Source: Parabacteroides timonensis
GTDB lineage: Bacteria > Bacteroidota > Bacteroidia > Bacteroidales > Tannerellaceae
Reading direction: 5' to 3'
DNA: 64,000 nucleotides
Assembly (NCBI RefSeq): GCF_900128505.1
Contig: NZ_LT669940.1
Location: 1,336,883 to 1,400,882 of the forward strand
Positions within the stretch are counted from its first letter, which is position 1; each line of letters begins with the position of its first letter. The position numbers were made by a program, and so were the translations under genes. Positions 55,595 to 64,000 of the stretch are shown one piece after another. The notes below the pieces were generated by a model. That model did not search any database, was not told where the DNA came from, and saw nothing but the letters and a program-made list of their open reading frames with translations.

Positions 55595-58500
55595 ATGAAA
55601 AAGATAATTTATACTGCGATACATCGGCGTGGACTGATGTTCGTGCTATTCCTGTTCCTGGCCGTAGTAGGATATTATTCATGGACAAAGCTGGCGATCG
55701 ATGCTTATCCTGATATTGCCGATACCACCGTACAGGTAGTAACACAGGTGCCTGGCCTGGCCGCCGAAGAGATTGAACAACAGATCAGTATCCCTATCGA
55801 AAGGGCCATGAACGGTATGCCGGGACTGAATGTGATGAGAAGTAAAAACACCTTCGGCCTTTCGACAGTCGTACTGGTGTTTGATGACGGTATCGATGAT
55901 TACTGGGCCCGTCAGCGGGTACAGGAACGTTTGGTAGATGTGGAACTTCCGTATGATGCGGTACCGGGACTTAACCCGTTGACTTCGCCGACAGGTGAGA
56001 TCTTCCGTTATGTACTGGAAAGCGACCAGCTGGATATACGCGAACTGACCGATTTGCATAAATGGGTTGTCATTCCTCGCCTGAAACAGGTAACGGGAGT
56101 GGCTGATGTCAGTAACTTCGGCGGTATCACTACCCAGTACCAGATAGAGGTGAACCCGCATAAGATGGAACAATATAATGTGACACTGGGCGATATCACC
56201 GAGAAGATTGAAAAGAACAACGTAAACGCCGGCGGCAGTATGTTGAGCCGTGGCGACCTGAGTTATGTGATCCGCGGTATTGGCCTGGTGAAAGACCTGA
56301 AAGATCTGGGACGTATCGTTATCAAGACCGAAAATGGAGTCCCTGTCTATCTCGACGATCTGGGAACCTTGAAATACGGTAATCTGGAACGTAAGGGCGT
56401 ATTAGGTTTCTTCGATGGCGTGCGTGACTATTCCGATGGTGTGGAAGGTATCGTGCAGATGCTTCGCGGAGAGAACCCATCCCAAGTGCTGGAAGGTGTG
56501 CATCTGGCTGTGGACGAACTGAATAACGAGACCTTACCCAAAGGAACCCATTTGCATGTCTTTATGGACCGAACGAATCTGGTAGATACGACTTTGCATA
56601 CGGTATCCCATACTTTGTTCGAAGGAATGGTGCTGGTTGTGCTGGTACTGATCCTGTTCCTGGGGAATTGGCGCGGAGCTTTATTGGTAGCGCTTACCAT
56701 TCCGTTGTCGTTATTGATCGCTTTTATCCTGATGCAACTGACCGATATTCCGGCCAACCTGCTCTCTCTGGGAGCTATCGACTTCGGTATCCTGGTGGAC
56801 GGGGCGATCGTGATGATGGAAACCGTTCTGAAGAAACGTGAGCGACATCCGGAAGAGGAGTTGACGGAGGACTCTATTTTGCGGCGTACCACAGAAGTCG
56901 CCCGCCCGATCTTCTTCTCTACATTAATTATTATCACTGCTTATCTTCCCCTGTTTGCTTTCGAACATATCGAAAAGAAACTGTTTACTCCGATGGCTTA
57001 CACCGTGGGCTATGCCTTGTTGGGTGCTTTGGCTGTCGCTTTGTTCCTGATACCGGGGCTGGCTTTTTATGCCTATCGTAAGCCACGGAAGATCTATCAT
57101 AACCGTTGGCTGGAGAAGATGGGAGAGATTTATCATAAGCAAATCATTGCTCTATTGGATAAACCTAAGCGGGTATTGATGCCGTTGTTCGTTATTTTGG
57201 TGGCAGCCGGTGTGCTAAGTTATACAGTAGGGAAAGATTTCCTGCCGCCCCTTGATGAAGGAGCGATCTGGATACAGGTTCAGTTGCCTCCGGGTATTTC
57301 TATCGAGAAGTCGAAAGAGATGGGAGCCGAACTGCGTAAAACGGTGAAACAGTTTGAGGAAGTATCTTATGTAATGACTCAGGTAGGACGCGATGACGAG
57401 GGAGCCGAAGCTTTCTCTCTTTCCCATATCGAATGCGGGGTCGGCTTGAAACCGTATGATACCTGGAAGTTCGGTAAGACAAAAGCAGACCTGATCGAGG
57501 AAATGTCGGAGAAGCTTTCGGTCATGCCGGGCTATACCGTCAGTTTCTCGCAGCCGATCATCGATATGGTAATGGACCAGATTGCCGGTGCACACAGCGA
57601 CTTGGCTATCAAGGTCTATGGCGATGATATCACTGATACCCGTCATATCGCCGACAAGGTGGTGAATGTATTACGAACGATCCCGGGAGCCGCAGACGTG
57701 GCCATCGACCAGGAACCTCCGTTGCCTCAGTTACAAATCATCGCCGACCGTGACCGTATTGCGCAGTATGGCCTCAACTTCTCCGACGTAGCCGATATGA
57801 TCGAGTTGGCCATTGGGGGAAAAGCTATCTCGCAGATCTTTGTCGGCAGTAAAAGTTACGATGTGATCTGCCGCTTCGACGATGCCAGCCGTAACTCGCC
57901 CGAAAGCATCAGCAACCTGTTGTTGACGAACGGAGCAGGGGCGAAGATACCTCTTTCTCAGGTGGCTGAAGTGAAGATGACCACTGGTGCCAGTACGATC
58001 TCACGTGAGATGAATAAACGTCACCTGACGATCCATGTCAACCTTCGTGGCGTAGACCTGACCGAATTCCTGAATAAGGCGAACCGTCTGATCGATAAGG
58101 AGGTGAAGTATAATCACGACACCGTACACCTGCAATGGGCAGGACAGTTCGAGAATCAACACCGTGCCTATAACCGCCTGGCGGCTGTCGTTCCTCTTGC
58201 TTTGGGTATTATGTTGCTCTTGCTGTTTGCCGCCTGTGGAAAGTTCCGCCAGGCCGCCTTGATGATGTGTGTGGTACCATTGGCTCTTTTCGGTGGTATG
58301 CTGGCATTGAATGTCCGGGGAATGACGCTGAATGTATCTTCTGCCGTCGGTTTTATTGCGTTGATCGGTGTGGCTATCCAGAACGGTGTGATTATGATCT
58401 CTCATATCAATAACCTGCGTAGTCGTGACCGTGGTTTCAAGCAATCTATCATTACAGGGGCAAAACACCGTTTCCGGCCGATCCTGATGACGGCGACGGT

Positions 58501-58705
58501 GGCTGTGCTCGGTTTGCTGCCTGCTTCTTTGAGTACCGGTATCGGTTCGGATGTGCAACGTCCGTTGGCAACCGTTATCGTATATGGCCTGCTGTTTGCA
58601 ACCGTTATCACCCTCTATGTGCTTCCTGCTTTATATTATCTGGTAGAGAAGCATTATTTAGATGAAGATACGGCATCTGTTAACCCAAAAGAGCCGACTG
58701 ATTAG
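55595..58705 (+). CDS. Heavy-metal efflux RND pump (CzcA family)
   Basis: 1,036 residues, 12 membrane helices with two large periplasmic loops, full length. A proton-driven exporter of metal ions across both membranes. Helix 4 reads AIDFGILVDGAIVMMET, matching the DFGxxxDGAxxxxE motif of divalent-cation (Zn/Co/Cd/Ni) pumps and not the copper/silver CusA pattern. GPGMNGMPG-like early block (RAMNGMPGLNVMRS) and GVAIQNGVIMISHINNLR are conserved. Metal class is inferred from that motif. It is followed by a repeat island and then the tolC gene, a slightly unusual B-A-C order. Confidence 0.94.
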   Translation: MKKIIYTAIHRRGLMFVLFLFLAVVGYYSWTKLAIDAYPDIADTTVQVVTQVPGLAAEEIEQQISIPIERAMNGMPGLNVMRSKNTFGLSTVVLVFDDGIDDYWARQRVQERLVDVELPYDAVPGLNPLTSPTGEIFRYVLESDQLDIRELTDLHKWVVIPRLKQVTGVADVSNFGGITTQYQIEVNPHKMEQYNVTLGDITEKIEKNNVNAGGSMLSRGDLSYVIRGIGLVKDLKDLGRIVIKTENGVPVYLDDLGTLKYGNLERKGVLGFFDGVRDYSDGVEGIVQMLRGENPSQVLEGVHLAVDELNNETLPKGTHLHVFMDRTNLVDTTLHTVSHTLFEGMVLVVLVLILFLGNWRGALLVALTIPLSLLIAFILMQLTDIPANLLSLGAIDFGILVDGAIVMMETVLKKRERHPEEELTEDSILRRTTEVARPIFFSTLIIITAYLPLFAFEHIEKKLFTPMAYTVGYALLGALAVALFLIPGLAFYAYRKPRKIYHNRWLEKMGEIYHKQIIALLDKPKRVLMPLFVILVAAGVLSYTVGKDFLPPLDEGAIWIQVQLPPGISIEKSKEMGAELRKTVKQFEEVSYVMTQVGRDDEGAEAFSLSHIECGVGLKPYDTWKFGKTKADLIEEMSEKLSVMPGYTVSFSQPIIDMVMDQIAGAHSDLAIKVYGDDITDTRHIADKVVNVLRTIPGAADVAIDQEPPLPQLQIIADRDRIAQYGLNFSDVADMIELAIGGKAISQIFVGSKSYDVICRFDDASRNSPESISNLLLTNGAGAKIPLSQVAEVKMTTGASTISREMNKRHLTIHVNLRGVDLTEFLNKANRLIDKEVKYNHDTVHLQWAGQFENQHRAYNRLAAVVPLALGIMLLLLFAACGKFRQAALMMCVVPLALFGGMLALNVRGMTLNVSSAVGFIALIGVAIQNGVIMISHINNLRSRDRGFKQSIITGAKHRFRPILMTATVAVLGLLPASLSTGIGSDVQRPLATVIVYGLLFATVITLYVLPALYYLVEKHYLDEDTASVNPKEPTD

Positions 58706-58725
58706 ATGAAAGGTCGTTACTTCTT

Positions 58726-58822
58726 ATTAGTTCGACAGCTGTCGGTTTATAAAACCACAGTTGTCGATCTGTAAGCCGACAGTTGTCGGTCTATGGGCTG
58801 GCAACTATCAAACTAAAAGAAA
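58726..58822. repeat. Tetrameric 22-bp repeat island (core ACAGYTGTCG)
   Basis: The core ACAGCTGTCG, ACAGTTGTCG, ACAGTTGTCG and GCAACTATCA begins at 58735, 58757, 58779 and 58801, exactly 22 bp apart. Adjacent 22-bp units match at 15, 17 and 9 of 22 positions. Read in 11-bp steps, the units AGCTGTCGGTT, AGTTGTCGATC, AGTTGTCGGTC and AACTATCAAAC resemble those at 27249-27336. It sits between two genes of one efflux operon. The stretch to 58890 holds nothing else. Confidence 0.85.
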
Positions 58823-58890
58823 GTAAGGACTAATGATCTAGTATATAACGAGGAAAGAATTAGACAATAACGAGAAAAAGAATAAAAGAT

Positions 58891-60147
58891 ATGCGACAAT
58901 ATATTACGATGTGCCTGCTTTGCGGATGCCTTTCTGCCGGGGCACAACAAATGATTCCTTTATCTTACCGCAGTTATATGCAGAAGGTGACGGAAGATAA
59001 TCTGGAGTACGCGGCCGAACGCCTGAATGTGGATATGTCAGAAGCGGAAGTGGTTGCTTCAAAGGTGTTTAACGATCCAAACCTCTCTGTCTCTTATTTC
59101 AATAACGAGAATAACAGCCTGCAAATGGGAGAAGGGGTAGAAGTGGAGTTGAGTAAGACGTTCTCTTTCGGAAAGCGTGGGGCCAATATCGCCCTGGCCC
59201 GTAGTGAAAGTGAACTTTCGAAAGCATTACTTGCCGATTATTTCCGTAATTTGCGGGCAGATGCAACAGTCTCTTATCTGGAGGCCTTAAAGCAATATGA
59301 GTTATATAAGGTAAAGCAGAACGCTTACGAGAATATCCGCCAGCTTGCAGAGAGCGACAGTGTACGTTTTACGTTGGGGAAGATCATGGAGATAGATGCC
59401 ATACAAAGCCGTTTGGAAGCCGGTATCCTTAAAAATGAACTGTTACAAGCGGAAACCGATCTGCATAATGCCTTTTCCAACCTGAACCTGTTGACCGGCT
59501 CGGTAGCCCATGATACTTTATATGTGCCTGATGCCTCTTTACATCTGTCACCCCGTGATTTTGTACTAGCCGACCTGATTTCTACTGCCTCGGAGAATCG
59601 TACCGACCTGGTGGCTGCCCTGAAGAATAAAGAAGTAGCTTCCCGTGCATTGAAAGCTACACGCCGGGAACGGAATACGGATGTCGATCTCTCTATCGCG
59701 GTGAGCAAGAATGCCCGGGTATATAATGAAGAAGCTCCGGCTCCTCCCTTTACCGGAGTGACGGCGGGTATTGCTATCCCATTGAAGTTTTCGAACTTTA
59801 ATAAAGGAGCTGTCCGTGCCGCCCGTTTCCGGGAACAACAGGCGGAAACACAATATCAGCAGGCCTTGTTGCAAGTACAAACCGAAGTGATGCAGGCTTA
59901 CCGTAGTTATCAATCTTTGACGCAGCAGGTCGGCCATTACGAAAATGGTATGCTCCATGCTGCCCGTGAAGTGATAGACGGGAAGGTGTATAGCTATAAC
60001 CGGGGAGAAGTTTCCCTGTTGGAAGTTCTGGATGCCCAGCGAACCTATGATGATGTACAGGCCCAATACATTGAAACACTGTTTAATTATAGTACCGCGC
60101 TTGTAGAGTTGGAGAAGAGTGCCGGGGTTTGGGATGTGGAGATGTAA
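58891..60147 (+). CDS. TolC family outer-membrane efflux protein
   Basis: 418 residues with signal peptide (MRQYITMCLLCGCLSAGAQQ). Two long helical-hairpin repeats of the OEP family are seen: MQKVTEDNLEYAAERLNVDM and SYLEALKQYELYKVKQNAYE, then the second repeat from ENRTDLVAALKNKEVASRAL to QAYRSYQSLTQQVGHYENGM. SYNRGEVSLLEVLDAQRTYD is the classical closing helix. It is the exit duct for the CzcB/CzcA-type pump upstream. Separated from it by 185 bp containing the repeat island. Confidence 0.93.
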   Translation: MRQYITMCLLCGCLSAGAQQMIPLSYRSYMQKVTEDNLEYAAERLNVDMSEAEVVASKVFNDPNLSVSYFNNENNSLQMGEGVEVELSKTFSFGKRGANIALARSESELSKALLADYFRNLRADATVSYLEALKQYELYKVKQNAYENIRQLAESDSVRFTLGKIMEIDAIQSRLEAGILKNELLQAETDLHNAFSNLNLLTGSVAHDTLYVPDASLHLSPRDFVLADLISTASENRTDLVAALKNKEVASRALKATRRERNTDVDLSIAVSKNARVYNEEAPAPPFTGVTAGIAIPLKFSNFNKGAVRAARFREQQAETQYQQALLQVQTEVMQAYRSYQSLTQQVGHYENGMLHAAREVIDGKVYSYNRGEVSLLEVLDAQRTYDDVQAQYIETLFNYSTALVELEKSAGVWDVEM

Positions 60148-60164
60148 TAATTCTGAATTATATT

Positions 60165-60172
60165 TATCTTTG
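60165..60172 (+). promoter_or_regulatory. Promoter -7 box for the flavodoxin-ferredoxin gene
   Basis: TATCTTTG, a full TAnnTTTG match 22 bp before the ATG at 60195 and outside the tolC gene. Confidence 0.5.
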
Positions 60173-60194
60173 TGACCAAATAAGAGATACGCGT

Positions 60195-60977
60195 ATGATA
60201 TTTTACTTTTCAGGAACCGGCAACTCCCGTTGGGTAGCGAATGCGTTAAGCATTGCTTTGGGAGAGCCTGTTGTTTCGATAGCAGAGGAGTTAAAAACAG
60301 GTAAAAAGGAATTTGTCTGCCCGCTCAGGGAAGACGAAAAGGTACTGTTTGTTTACCCGGTGCACTCCTGGGGACCGGCCGTTCCTGTAACTCGCTTTAT
60401 CTCTGGTCTGAAGCTGGCCGGATACGATAAACAGCCGGTTTATTCCATCTCTACCTGTGGCGACGAATGTGGCTACACGGCTGATATAATGCGGAAAGTA
60501 CTGGGGAAGATAGGTGTCATGTTAACCGATAGCTATTCAGTCATTATGCCGAATAACTATATCCTTTTGCCGGGCTTCGATGTAGACAATAAAGAGGTGG
60601 AACAAGAGAAACTGAAAGACGCACCTTCGGCTGTCAACGCTATCATTGCCGCTATCCGTGAAGGTAAAAACGTTAATTTATACAAGAAAGGAAGCCTGCC
60701 CGGGCTGAAGAGTTACTGGATATATCCTCTTTTTACTAACTTTGCCATAGGGAAGAATTCCTTTCGGGTGACGGATGACTGTATCGCCTGTGGCCTGTGC
60801 GAACGAGTTTGTCCGACCGGAACGATCACGCTGACCGACGGGAAACCTGTCTGGTCTGATACCTGCGTACAATGTGTCGCTTGTATCCATCGTTGTCCGG
60901 TACGTGCCATAGAGTATGGTAAGATCACCTTGAAGAAAGGAAGGTATCATCATCCCGATGTCAACAATAAAAAATAA
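60195..60977 (+). CDS. EFR1-type flavodoxin-ferredoxin fusion
   Basis: 260 residues from ATG 60195; the frame is open from 60129 but overlaps tolC and the promoter. The N-terminal flavodoxin-like domain begins MIFYFSGTGNSRWVANAL (FMN phosphate loop SGTGNS) with VYPVHSWGPAVPVTRFI. The C-terminal domain has two [4Fe-4S] motifs, CIACGLCERVCPTG and CVQCVACIHRCP. A cytoplasmic low-potential electron carrier is expected; partners are unknown. It precedes a TlpA-like lipoprotein by 10 bp and may share its transcript. Confidence 0.9.
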   Translation: MIFYFSGTGNSRWVANALSIALGEPVVSIAEELKTGKKEFVCPLREDEKVLFVYPVHSWGPAVPVTRFISGLKLAGYDKQPVYSISTCGDECGYTADIMRKVLGKIGVMLTDSYSVIMPNNYILLPGFDVDNKEVEQEKLKDAPSAVNAIIAAIREGKNVNLYKKGSLPGLKSYWIYPLFTNFAIGKNSFRVTDDCIACGLCERVCPTGTITLTDGKPVWSDTCVQCVACIHRCPVRAIEYGKITLKKGRYHHPDVNNKK

Positions 60978-60987
60978 ACAACGTCAA

Positions 60988-61971
60988 ATGAAGCAATTAT
61001 TAATGATGGTTATGGCCATCTTCCTTTTGGCAAGTTGCCAGGAAACGCCTAAAGGCTATGTGATAAACGGAGTCGTGGAGAATATGCCGGATGGTGAAAT
61101 CTACCTGAAATCATTCCGTAATAAAATGTTCTTCGATGTGGATACTGCTGAGATCAAGAACGGTAAGTTTACATTCAAAGGTGAAGTCGACCAGCCGCTT
61201 CTGTATGGCCTGGCAACCGAGAATATGAATTATCCGGTGCAACTCTTTATAGAGAATACCAATATGGATGTAACGATCGGGAATGATGGCGAGACAATTA
61301 TCGTACAGAACTCTCCGGTGAATGCCATCTTCCAGGAAAACCAGAGTAAAGTTTTTGAAGAAGGTTTCGATATCGACAGCCTGATCAGCAAATACCCGGA
61401 CTCTCCGGCAGCTGCTTTCTATCTGTATCGTTACTTCACCTATCAGTTGCCCCTGGACGAGTTGAAAGCGACCCGTGCAAAGATATCTCCGGCATTGGCA
61501 GACTGTCCTTATGTAATAGACCTGGACGGTATCATCAAGCAACTGGAAAATGTACAGATCGGTAAAACGGCTCCTGAGTTCTCTCTGCCGGATACTGCCG
61601 GTGTTGCTGTTTCCCTGGCCGATTTCCGGGGTAAATATGTTTTACTGGACTTCTGGGCTTCCTGGTGTCCTCCCTGCCGTCGCGAAAATCCGAATGTAGT
61701 GAAAGCATTTCAGGATTATAAAGATAAGAACTTTACTATTCTGGGTATTTCCCTGGATAATAATAAAGACAAATGGTTGAAAGCAATCGCCGACGACAAC
61801 CTGACCTGGACACATGTTTCCGACCTGAAGTACTGGGACTCTGAAATACCCGCTTTATATGGCGTCCGTGGTATCCCGGCCAATGTGTTGCTCGATCCTG
61901 ACGGTGTGATTATAGCAAAGAATATCACCGGCGAAGAGTTACATAATAAATTGAAAGAAGTAATCAAATAG
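60988..61971 (+). CDS. TlpA-like thiol-disulfide oxidoreductase lipoprotein (DUF4369)
   Basis: 327 residues from ATG 60988 (MKQLLMMVMAIFLLASCQET, lipobox LASC). The N-terminal DUF4369 domain (about 20-125: GYVINGVVENMPDGEIYLKS) is followed by a helical linker and an AhpC/TlpA thioredoxin fold with FWASWCPPCRREN (Cys227, Cys230) and GVRGIPANVLLDPDG (cis-Pro). It reduces or oxidises periplasmic thiols; direction and clients are unknown. Starts 10 bp after the ferredoxin gene; the next gene starts 2 bp after its stop, so the three probably form one operon. Confidence 0.92.
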   Translation: MKQLLMMVMAIFLLASCQETPKGYVINGVVENMPDGEIYLKSFRNKMFFDVDTAEIKNGKFTFKGEVDQPLLYGLATENMNYPVQLFIENTNMDVTIGNDGETIIVQNSPVNAIFQENQSKVFEEGFDIDSLISKYPDSPAAAFYLYRYFTYQLPLDELKATRAKISPALADCPYVIDLDGIIKQLENVQIGKTAPEFSLPDTAGVAVSLADFRGKYVLLDFWASWCPPCRRENPNVVKAFQDYKDKNFTILGISLDNNKDKWLKAIADDNLTWTHVSDLKYWDSEIPALYGVRGIPANVLLDPDGVIIAKNITGEELHNKLKEVIK

Positions 61972-61973
61972 GC

Positions 61974-62603
61974 ATGAAGCGAAATCTGCTTATATCCTTT
62001 TTCTGTCTTCTCTGTCTGTGGGGTTCTGCGGCAGAGAAGACAGACTTTGAAAAAGCGGTTCGCCAGGCAGTCGAACGCCAGATGCAGACGTATCCCAAGT
62101 CGACATTAAAAGACCTGTATAAAAACTTTTTCCAAGATAAGTTCGGACCGGGACATATTGTCAGCGACACGACTGCAGCCGCTAATTACTTGCGCCGTGA
62201 GATGGCTTCTTATACGGAAACAGAAGGTGATATCGCAGAACCGACCGGTTGGGAAGGTTACTTTTACCGGGTGAACCTATCCGTCATAAAAAAGGGGCAG
62301 ATCCCTTATCCCGTCTATTTCGATGCTTTTATCCGTAGCGTGAATGGTATCCGTCCGGTAACTGTGGTCGAGTGGCAAAAGGAATGGAACCGGATAGAAG
62401 CTATTATTTACTCCATGAACCTTTCTCTTCCTGGCTATGAAGAAGACAAAAAAGAGATCGACGACCGTTTGGATCGCGGTGAATATGTCGGTCATCACAG
62501 TAAGATATTCGAAGACAATTACTCTCCGCATTACCGTATCATCAGTAAAGCAATTTTTGAAGAAGAATTACAACCTTTAATACAATCCTCCCAAATCGAT
62601 TAA
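61974..62603 (+). CDS. Conserved exported protein of unknown function
   Basis: 209 residues with signal peptide (MKRNLLISFFCLLCLWGSAA). The body contains LKDLYKNFFQDKFGPGHIVS, NYLRREMASY, GWEGYFYRVNLSVIKKGQIP, and EYVGHHSKIFEDNYSPHYRI. These blocks look conserved (paired His at GPGH and GHHS, His in SPHYR), compatible with a metal site, but I cannot name a family. Periplasmic by prediction. Starts 2 bp after the TlpA-like gene. Confidence 0.75.
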   Translation: MKRNLLISFFCLLCLWGSAAEKTDFEKAVRQAVERQMQTYPKSTLKDLYKNFFQDKFGPGHIVSDTTAAANYLRREMASYTETEGDIAEPTGWEGYFYRVNLSVIKKGQIPYPVYFDAFIRSVNGIRPVTVVEWQKEWNRIEAIIYSMNLSLPGYEEDKKEIDDRLDRGEYVGHHSKIFEDNYSPHYRIISKAIFEEELQPLIQSSQID

Positions 62604-62660
62604 AACAAACGACTTTCTCCGGTTGTTCTACTAGAAAAGCAAAATAGATAAAAAAAGGAG

Positions 62661-63518
62661 ATGAAGATCGCAATTAGTGGTAATTCCGGTTTTATAGGAC
62701 GGCACCTGACGGATTTCTTTTCTGACAGGGGAGATGTTGTTGTCCCTTTGAAACATTCGATGTTTCGTCTCAAGACTGACGATAAATTGAAAGAAGCACT
62801 AATCGGATGTGATGTTGTAATCAATCTGGCCGGGACGACAATCAATCAACGTTGGACCAGCAAGGCTAAGCGTAAAATAAAGAATAGTCGTGTTTATACG
62901 ACACGGCGATTGGTATCGATCCTGAATGAGATGCCTGTTAAGCCTAAGTTATTTATTTCAGCTTCTGCAGTAGGTATTTATCCGGATAAAGGCATTTATT
63001 CGGAAACAAGTACGTCGGAAGGTACCGGTTTTCTGGCTGATGTCTGTATTCGATGGGAAGAAGAGGCTCAGAAATTGTCGCGGGATATACGATTGGTCGT
63101 GGCCCGTTTTGGTGTAGTTTTGTCGAAGGACGGTGGGGCTCTGCCGAAGATGCTGCTTCCGTTCCGCTTCTTTGTCGGTGGAAAGATCGCTTCCGGTAAA
63201 CAGGGATTTTCGTGGATTCATATAGATGATGTGTTATATGCCATCCAGTTTATTATTGAACATGAGGATCTGTCAGGTGTCGTGAATCTGGTTTCTCCCC
63301 AACCGTTGACGAATCGGGCTTTTACCCGTGTTACCGCTGACGTATTACATCGCCCGGCGTGGCTGACTATCCCCGGAAAAGTGTTCCACTATCTGTATGG
63401 GGAAGGAGAAGAGTTGCTGACCAGGGGGCAACAGGCTTATCCTGCCCGCCTGCTTTCTGCCGGCTATGTGTTCCGTTATTCGGATATACGGTTGGCCTTG
63501 TATAGTTTCCTTATGTGA
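62661..63518 (+). CDS. TIGR01777 family NAD(P)-dependent epimerase-like protein
   Basis: 285 residues, extended SDR fold. MKIAISGNSGFIGRHLTDFF is the dinucleotide loop, and VVINLAGTTINQRWTSKAKR with SRVYTTRRLV is diagnostic of the YfcH/TIGR01777 group. ISASAVGIYPDKG holds the Tyr region and GKIASGKQGFSWIHIDDVLY the substrate loop. The substrate is unknown for the family. Preceded by AAAAAGGAG at 7 bp. Monocistronic, ending at a bidirectional terminator. Confidence 0.9.
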   Translation: MKIAISGNSGFIGRHLTDFFSDRGDVVVPLKHSMFRLKTDDKLKEALIGCDVVINLAGTTINQRWTSKAKRKIKNSRVYTTRRLVSILNEMPVKPKLFISASAVGIYPDKGIYSETSTSEGTGFLADVCIRWEEEAQKLSRDIRLVVARFGVVLSKDGGALPKMLLPFRFFVGGKIASGKQGFSWIHIDDVLYAIQFIIEHEDLSGVVNLVSPQPLTNRAFTRVTADVLHRPAWLTIPGKVFHYLYGEGEELLTRGQQAYPARLLSAGYVFRYSDIRLALYSFLM

Positions 63519-63548
63519 AATGGATAGTTACACATTGATAATAAATAG

Positions 63549-63582
63549 AAAAGCGATCCCTGATTAACAGAGATCGCTTTTT
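63549..63582. terminator. Bidirectional intrinsic terminator
   Basis: A 10-bp stem AAAAGCGATC with its complement, a loop of about 14 nt, A- and T-runs at both sides. It lies between the TIGR01777 gene and the convergent beta-galactosidase. Confidence 0.85.
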
Positions 63583-63600
63583 CATATAACAGTGTCTTAT

Positions 63601-64000
63601 TTATTTATAGCTATAGCCAGCTTTCTTTTGTGCACTGTTGGCATTTGCTGACGGAATGATGGTGAAGCCCCACTTGTATTCTTTGTCGGCAGGTAATGTG
63701 TATTCAGGTTCCGGACGGGAATACCAGCTATCGTAACCGGCCAATCCCTCTTGTTTCAGGTCGACACATACCTCGACGAAATTACGTGGAGTGATATCGT
63801 TGATGTGTGTCTGGCGAGGTTTGTCGTACGGGCCGATATTCGGACGGTTGTTTATTTCTTCCTGCGTGAAGTTGTTCCATTGATATGGACGGTTGGTTGT
63901 CTTACCGGCATCAAAGTCTTCAACAGAGTTGCGCATTGCATTGAATTCCATTTCGTCGTCGGCTACGATCAACAGGTTTTTACCCTTACCACCCAGTGTG
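63601..64000 (-). CDS. C-terminal end of a large GH2 beta-galactosidase
   Basis: 133 residues, open at the right window edge. The sequence RQTHINDITPRNFVEVCVDL, then GLAGYDSWYSRPEPEYTLP and KEYKWGFTIIP, is the end of the Bgal_small (domain 5) fold of LacZ-type enzymes, whose equivalents are GVGGxDSWG and the closing beta strand. The catalytic barrel is outside the window, so activity cannot be judged. It is a separate locus from the compact GH2 at 8674-10488. A short tail (NSAQKKAGYSYK) follows the domain. Confidence 0.85.
   Translation of the reverse strand, partial: TLGGKGKNLLIVADDEMEFNAMRNSVEDFDAGKTTNRPYQWNNFTQEEINNRPNIGPYDKPRQTHINDITPRNFVEVCVDLKQEGLAGYDSWYSRPEPEYTLPADKEYKWGFTIIPSANANSAQKKAGYSYK

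Noticed and set aside
59566..60066. 166-codon open frame on the minus strand
   Set aside because: Antisense to the tolC gene; no motif and no promoter.

Overview
The window looks like chromosomal DNA of a Bacteroidales bacterium, most likely Parabacteroides (genus inferred, species not resolved). The signs are repeated TAnnTTTG promoter boxes of the Bacteroidetes primary sigma factor, a hybrid two-component system (HTCS), DUF4290, DUF4105, DUF4491 and DUF4837 proteins, a type III pantothenate kinase, Bacteroidetes-type LptC and LptE, and a large secreted protein with a type IX/DUF6383-like C-terminus. No tRNA, rRNA, intact insertion sequence, prophage or CRISPR array was seen.

Layout. 1-4.5 kb: 3' part of guaB, a pirin, an M64 peptidase, a NimA-like flavoprotein and a histidine-kinase remnant. 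4.5-10.5 kb: an HTCS divergent from a family 2 glycoside hydrolase, with a candidate operator between them. 10.7-16.6 kb: an envelope/isoprenoid operon (DUF4290, murA, rimM, M23 peptidase, dxr, rseP). 17-27 kb, minus strand: a TPR protein, ald, glycerate kinase, secA, a phosphatase-fold protein lacking its catalytic residues, a DUF4105 membrane protein and a GlsB/YeaQ-type protein. 27.5-35 kb: coaX, a beta-barrel protein, a TPR protein, lptC, a CNNM/CorC protein and a PpiD-like foldase. 35-44.5 kb: rlmN, a DUF4837 lipoprotein, pdxA, a tight four-gene lipid-headgroup cluster, a sigma-54 activator, lptE, a TPR-like protein and secG. 44.5-51.5 kb: a repeat-rich non-coding block and a 1,934-residue secreted protein. 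51.7-64 kb: DUF4491, a small basic ORF, an M28 peptidase, a His-rich small protein with a CzcB/CzcA/TolC heavy-metal efflux set, a flavodoxin-ferredoxin, a TlpA-like lipoprotein, a conserved hypothetical, a TIGR01777 epimerase and the 3' end of a beta-galactosidase.

The most unusual content is non-coding. Five gene-free islands (16957-17044, 27249-27336, 44841-44932, 52303-52390, 58735-58822) each hold four consecutive degenerate units of exactly 22 bp (23 bp in one). Four are about 88 bp long and one is 92 bp. Each island uses a different short, often palindromic core (TGTACA, TGTCGAAC/AGCTGTC, ACCCGGGT, TGCGCA, ACAGYTGTCG). They lie in convergent, divergent and co-directional gaps, so they are unlikely to be ordinary promoters or terminators. 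One is enclosed by 103-bp imperfect inverted repeats (44575-45112). I know of no described element with this layout and consider it the best candidate for something new here. Repeat counts were made by hand.

Functionally the window is mainly envelope biogenesis: peptidoglycan precursors, LPS export (LptC, LptE), protein export (SecA, SecG, PpiD, RseP), lipid headgroup assembly, surface proteins and metal efflux, plus two carbohydrate-degradation loci.
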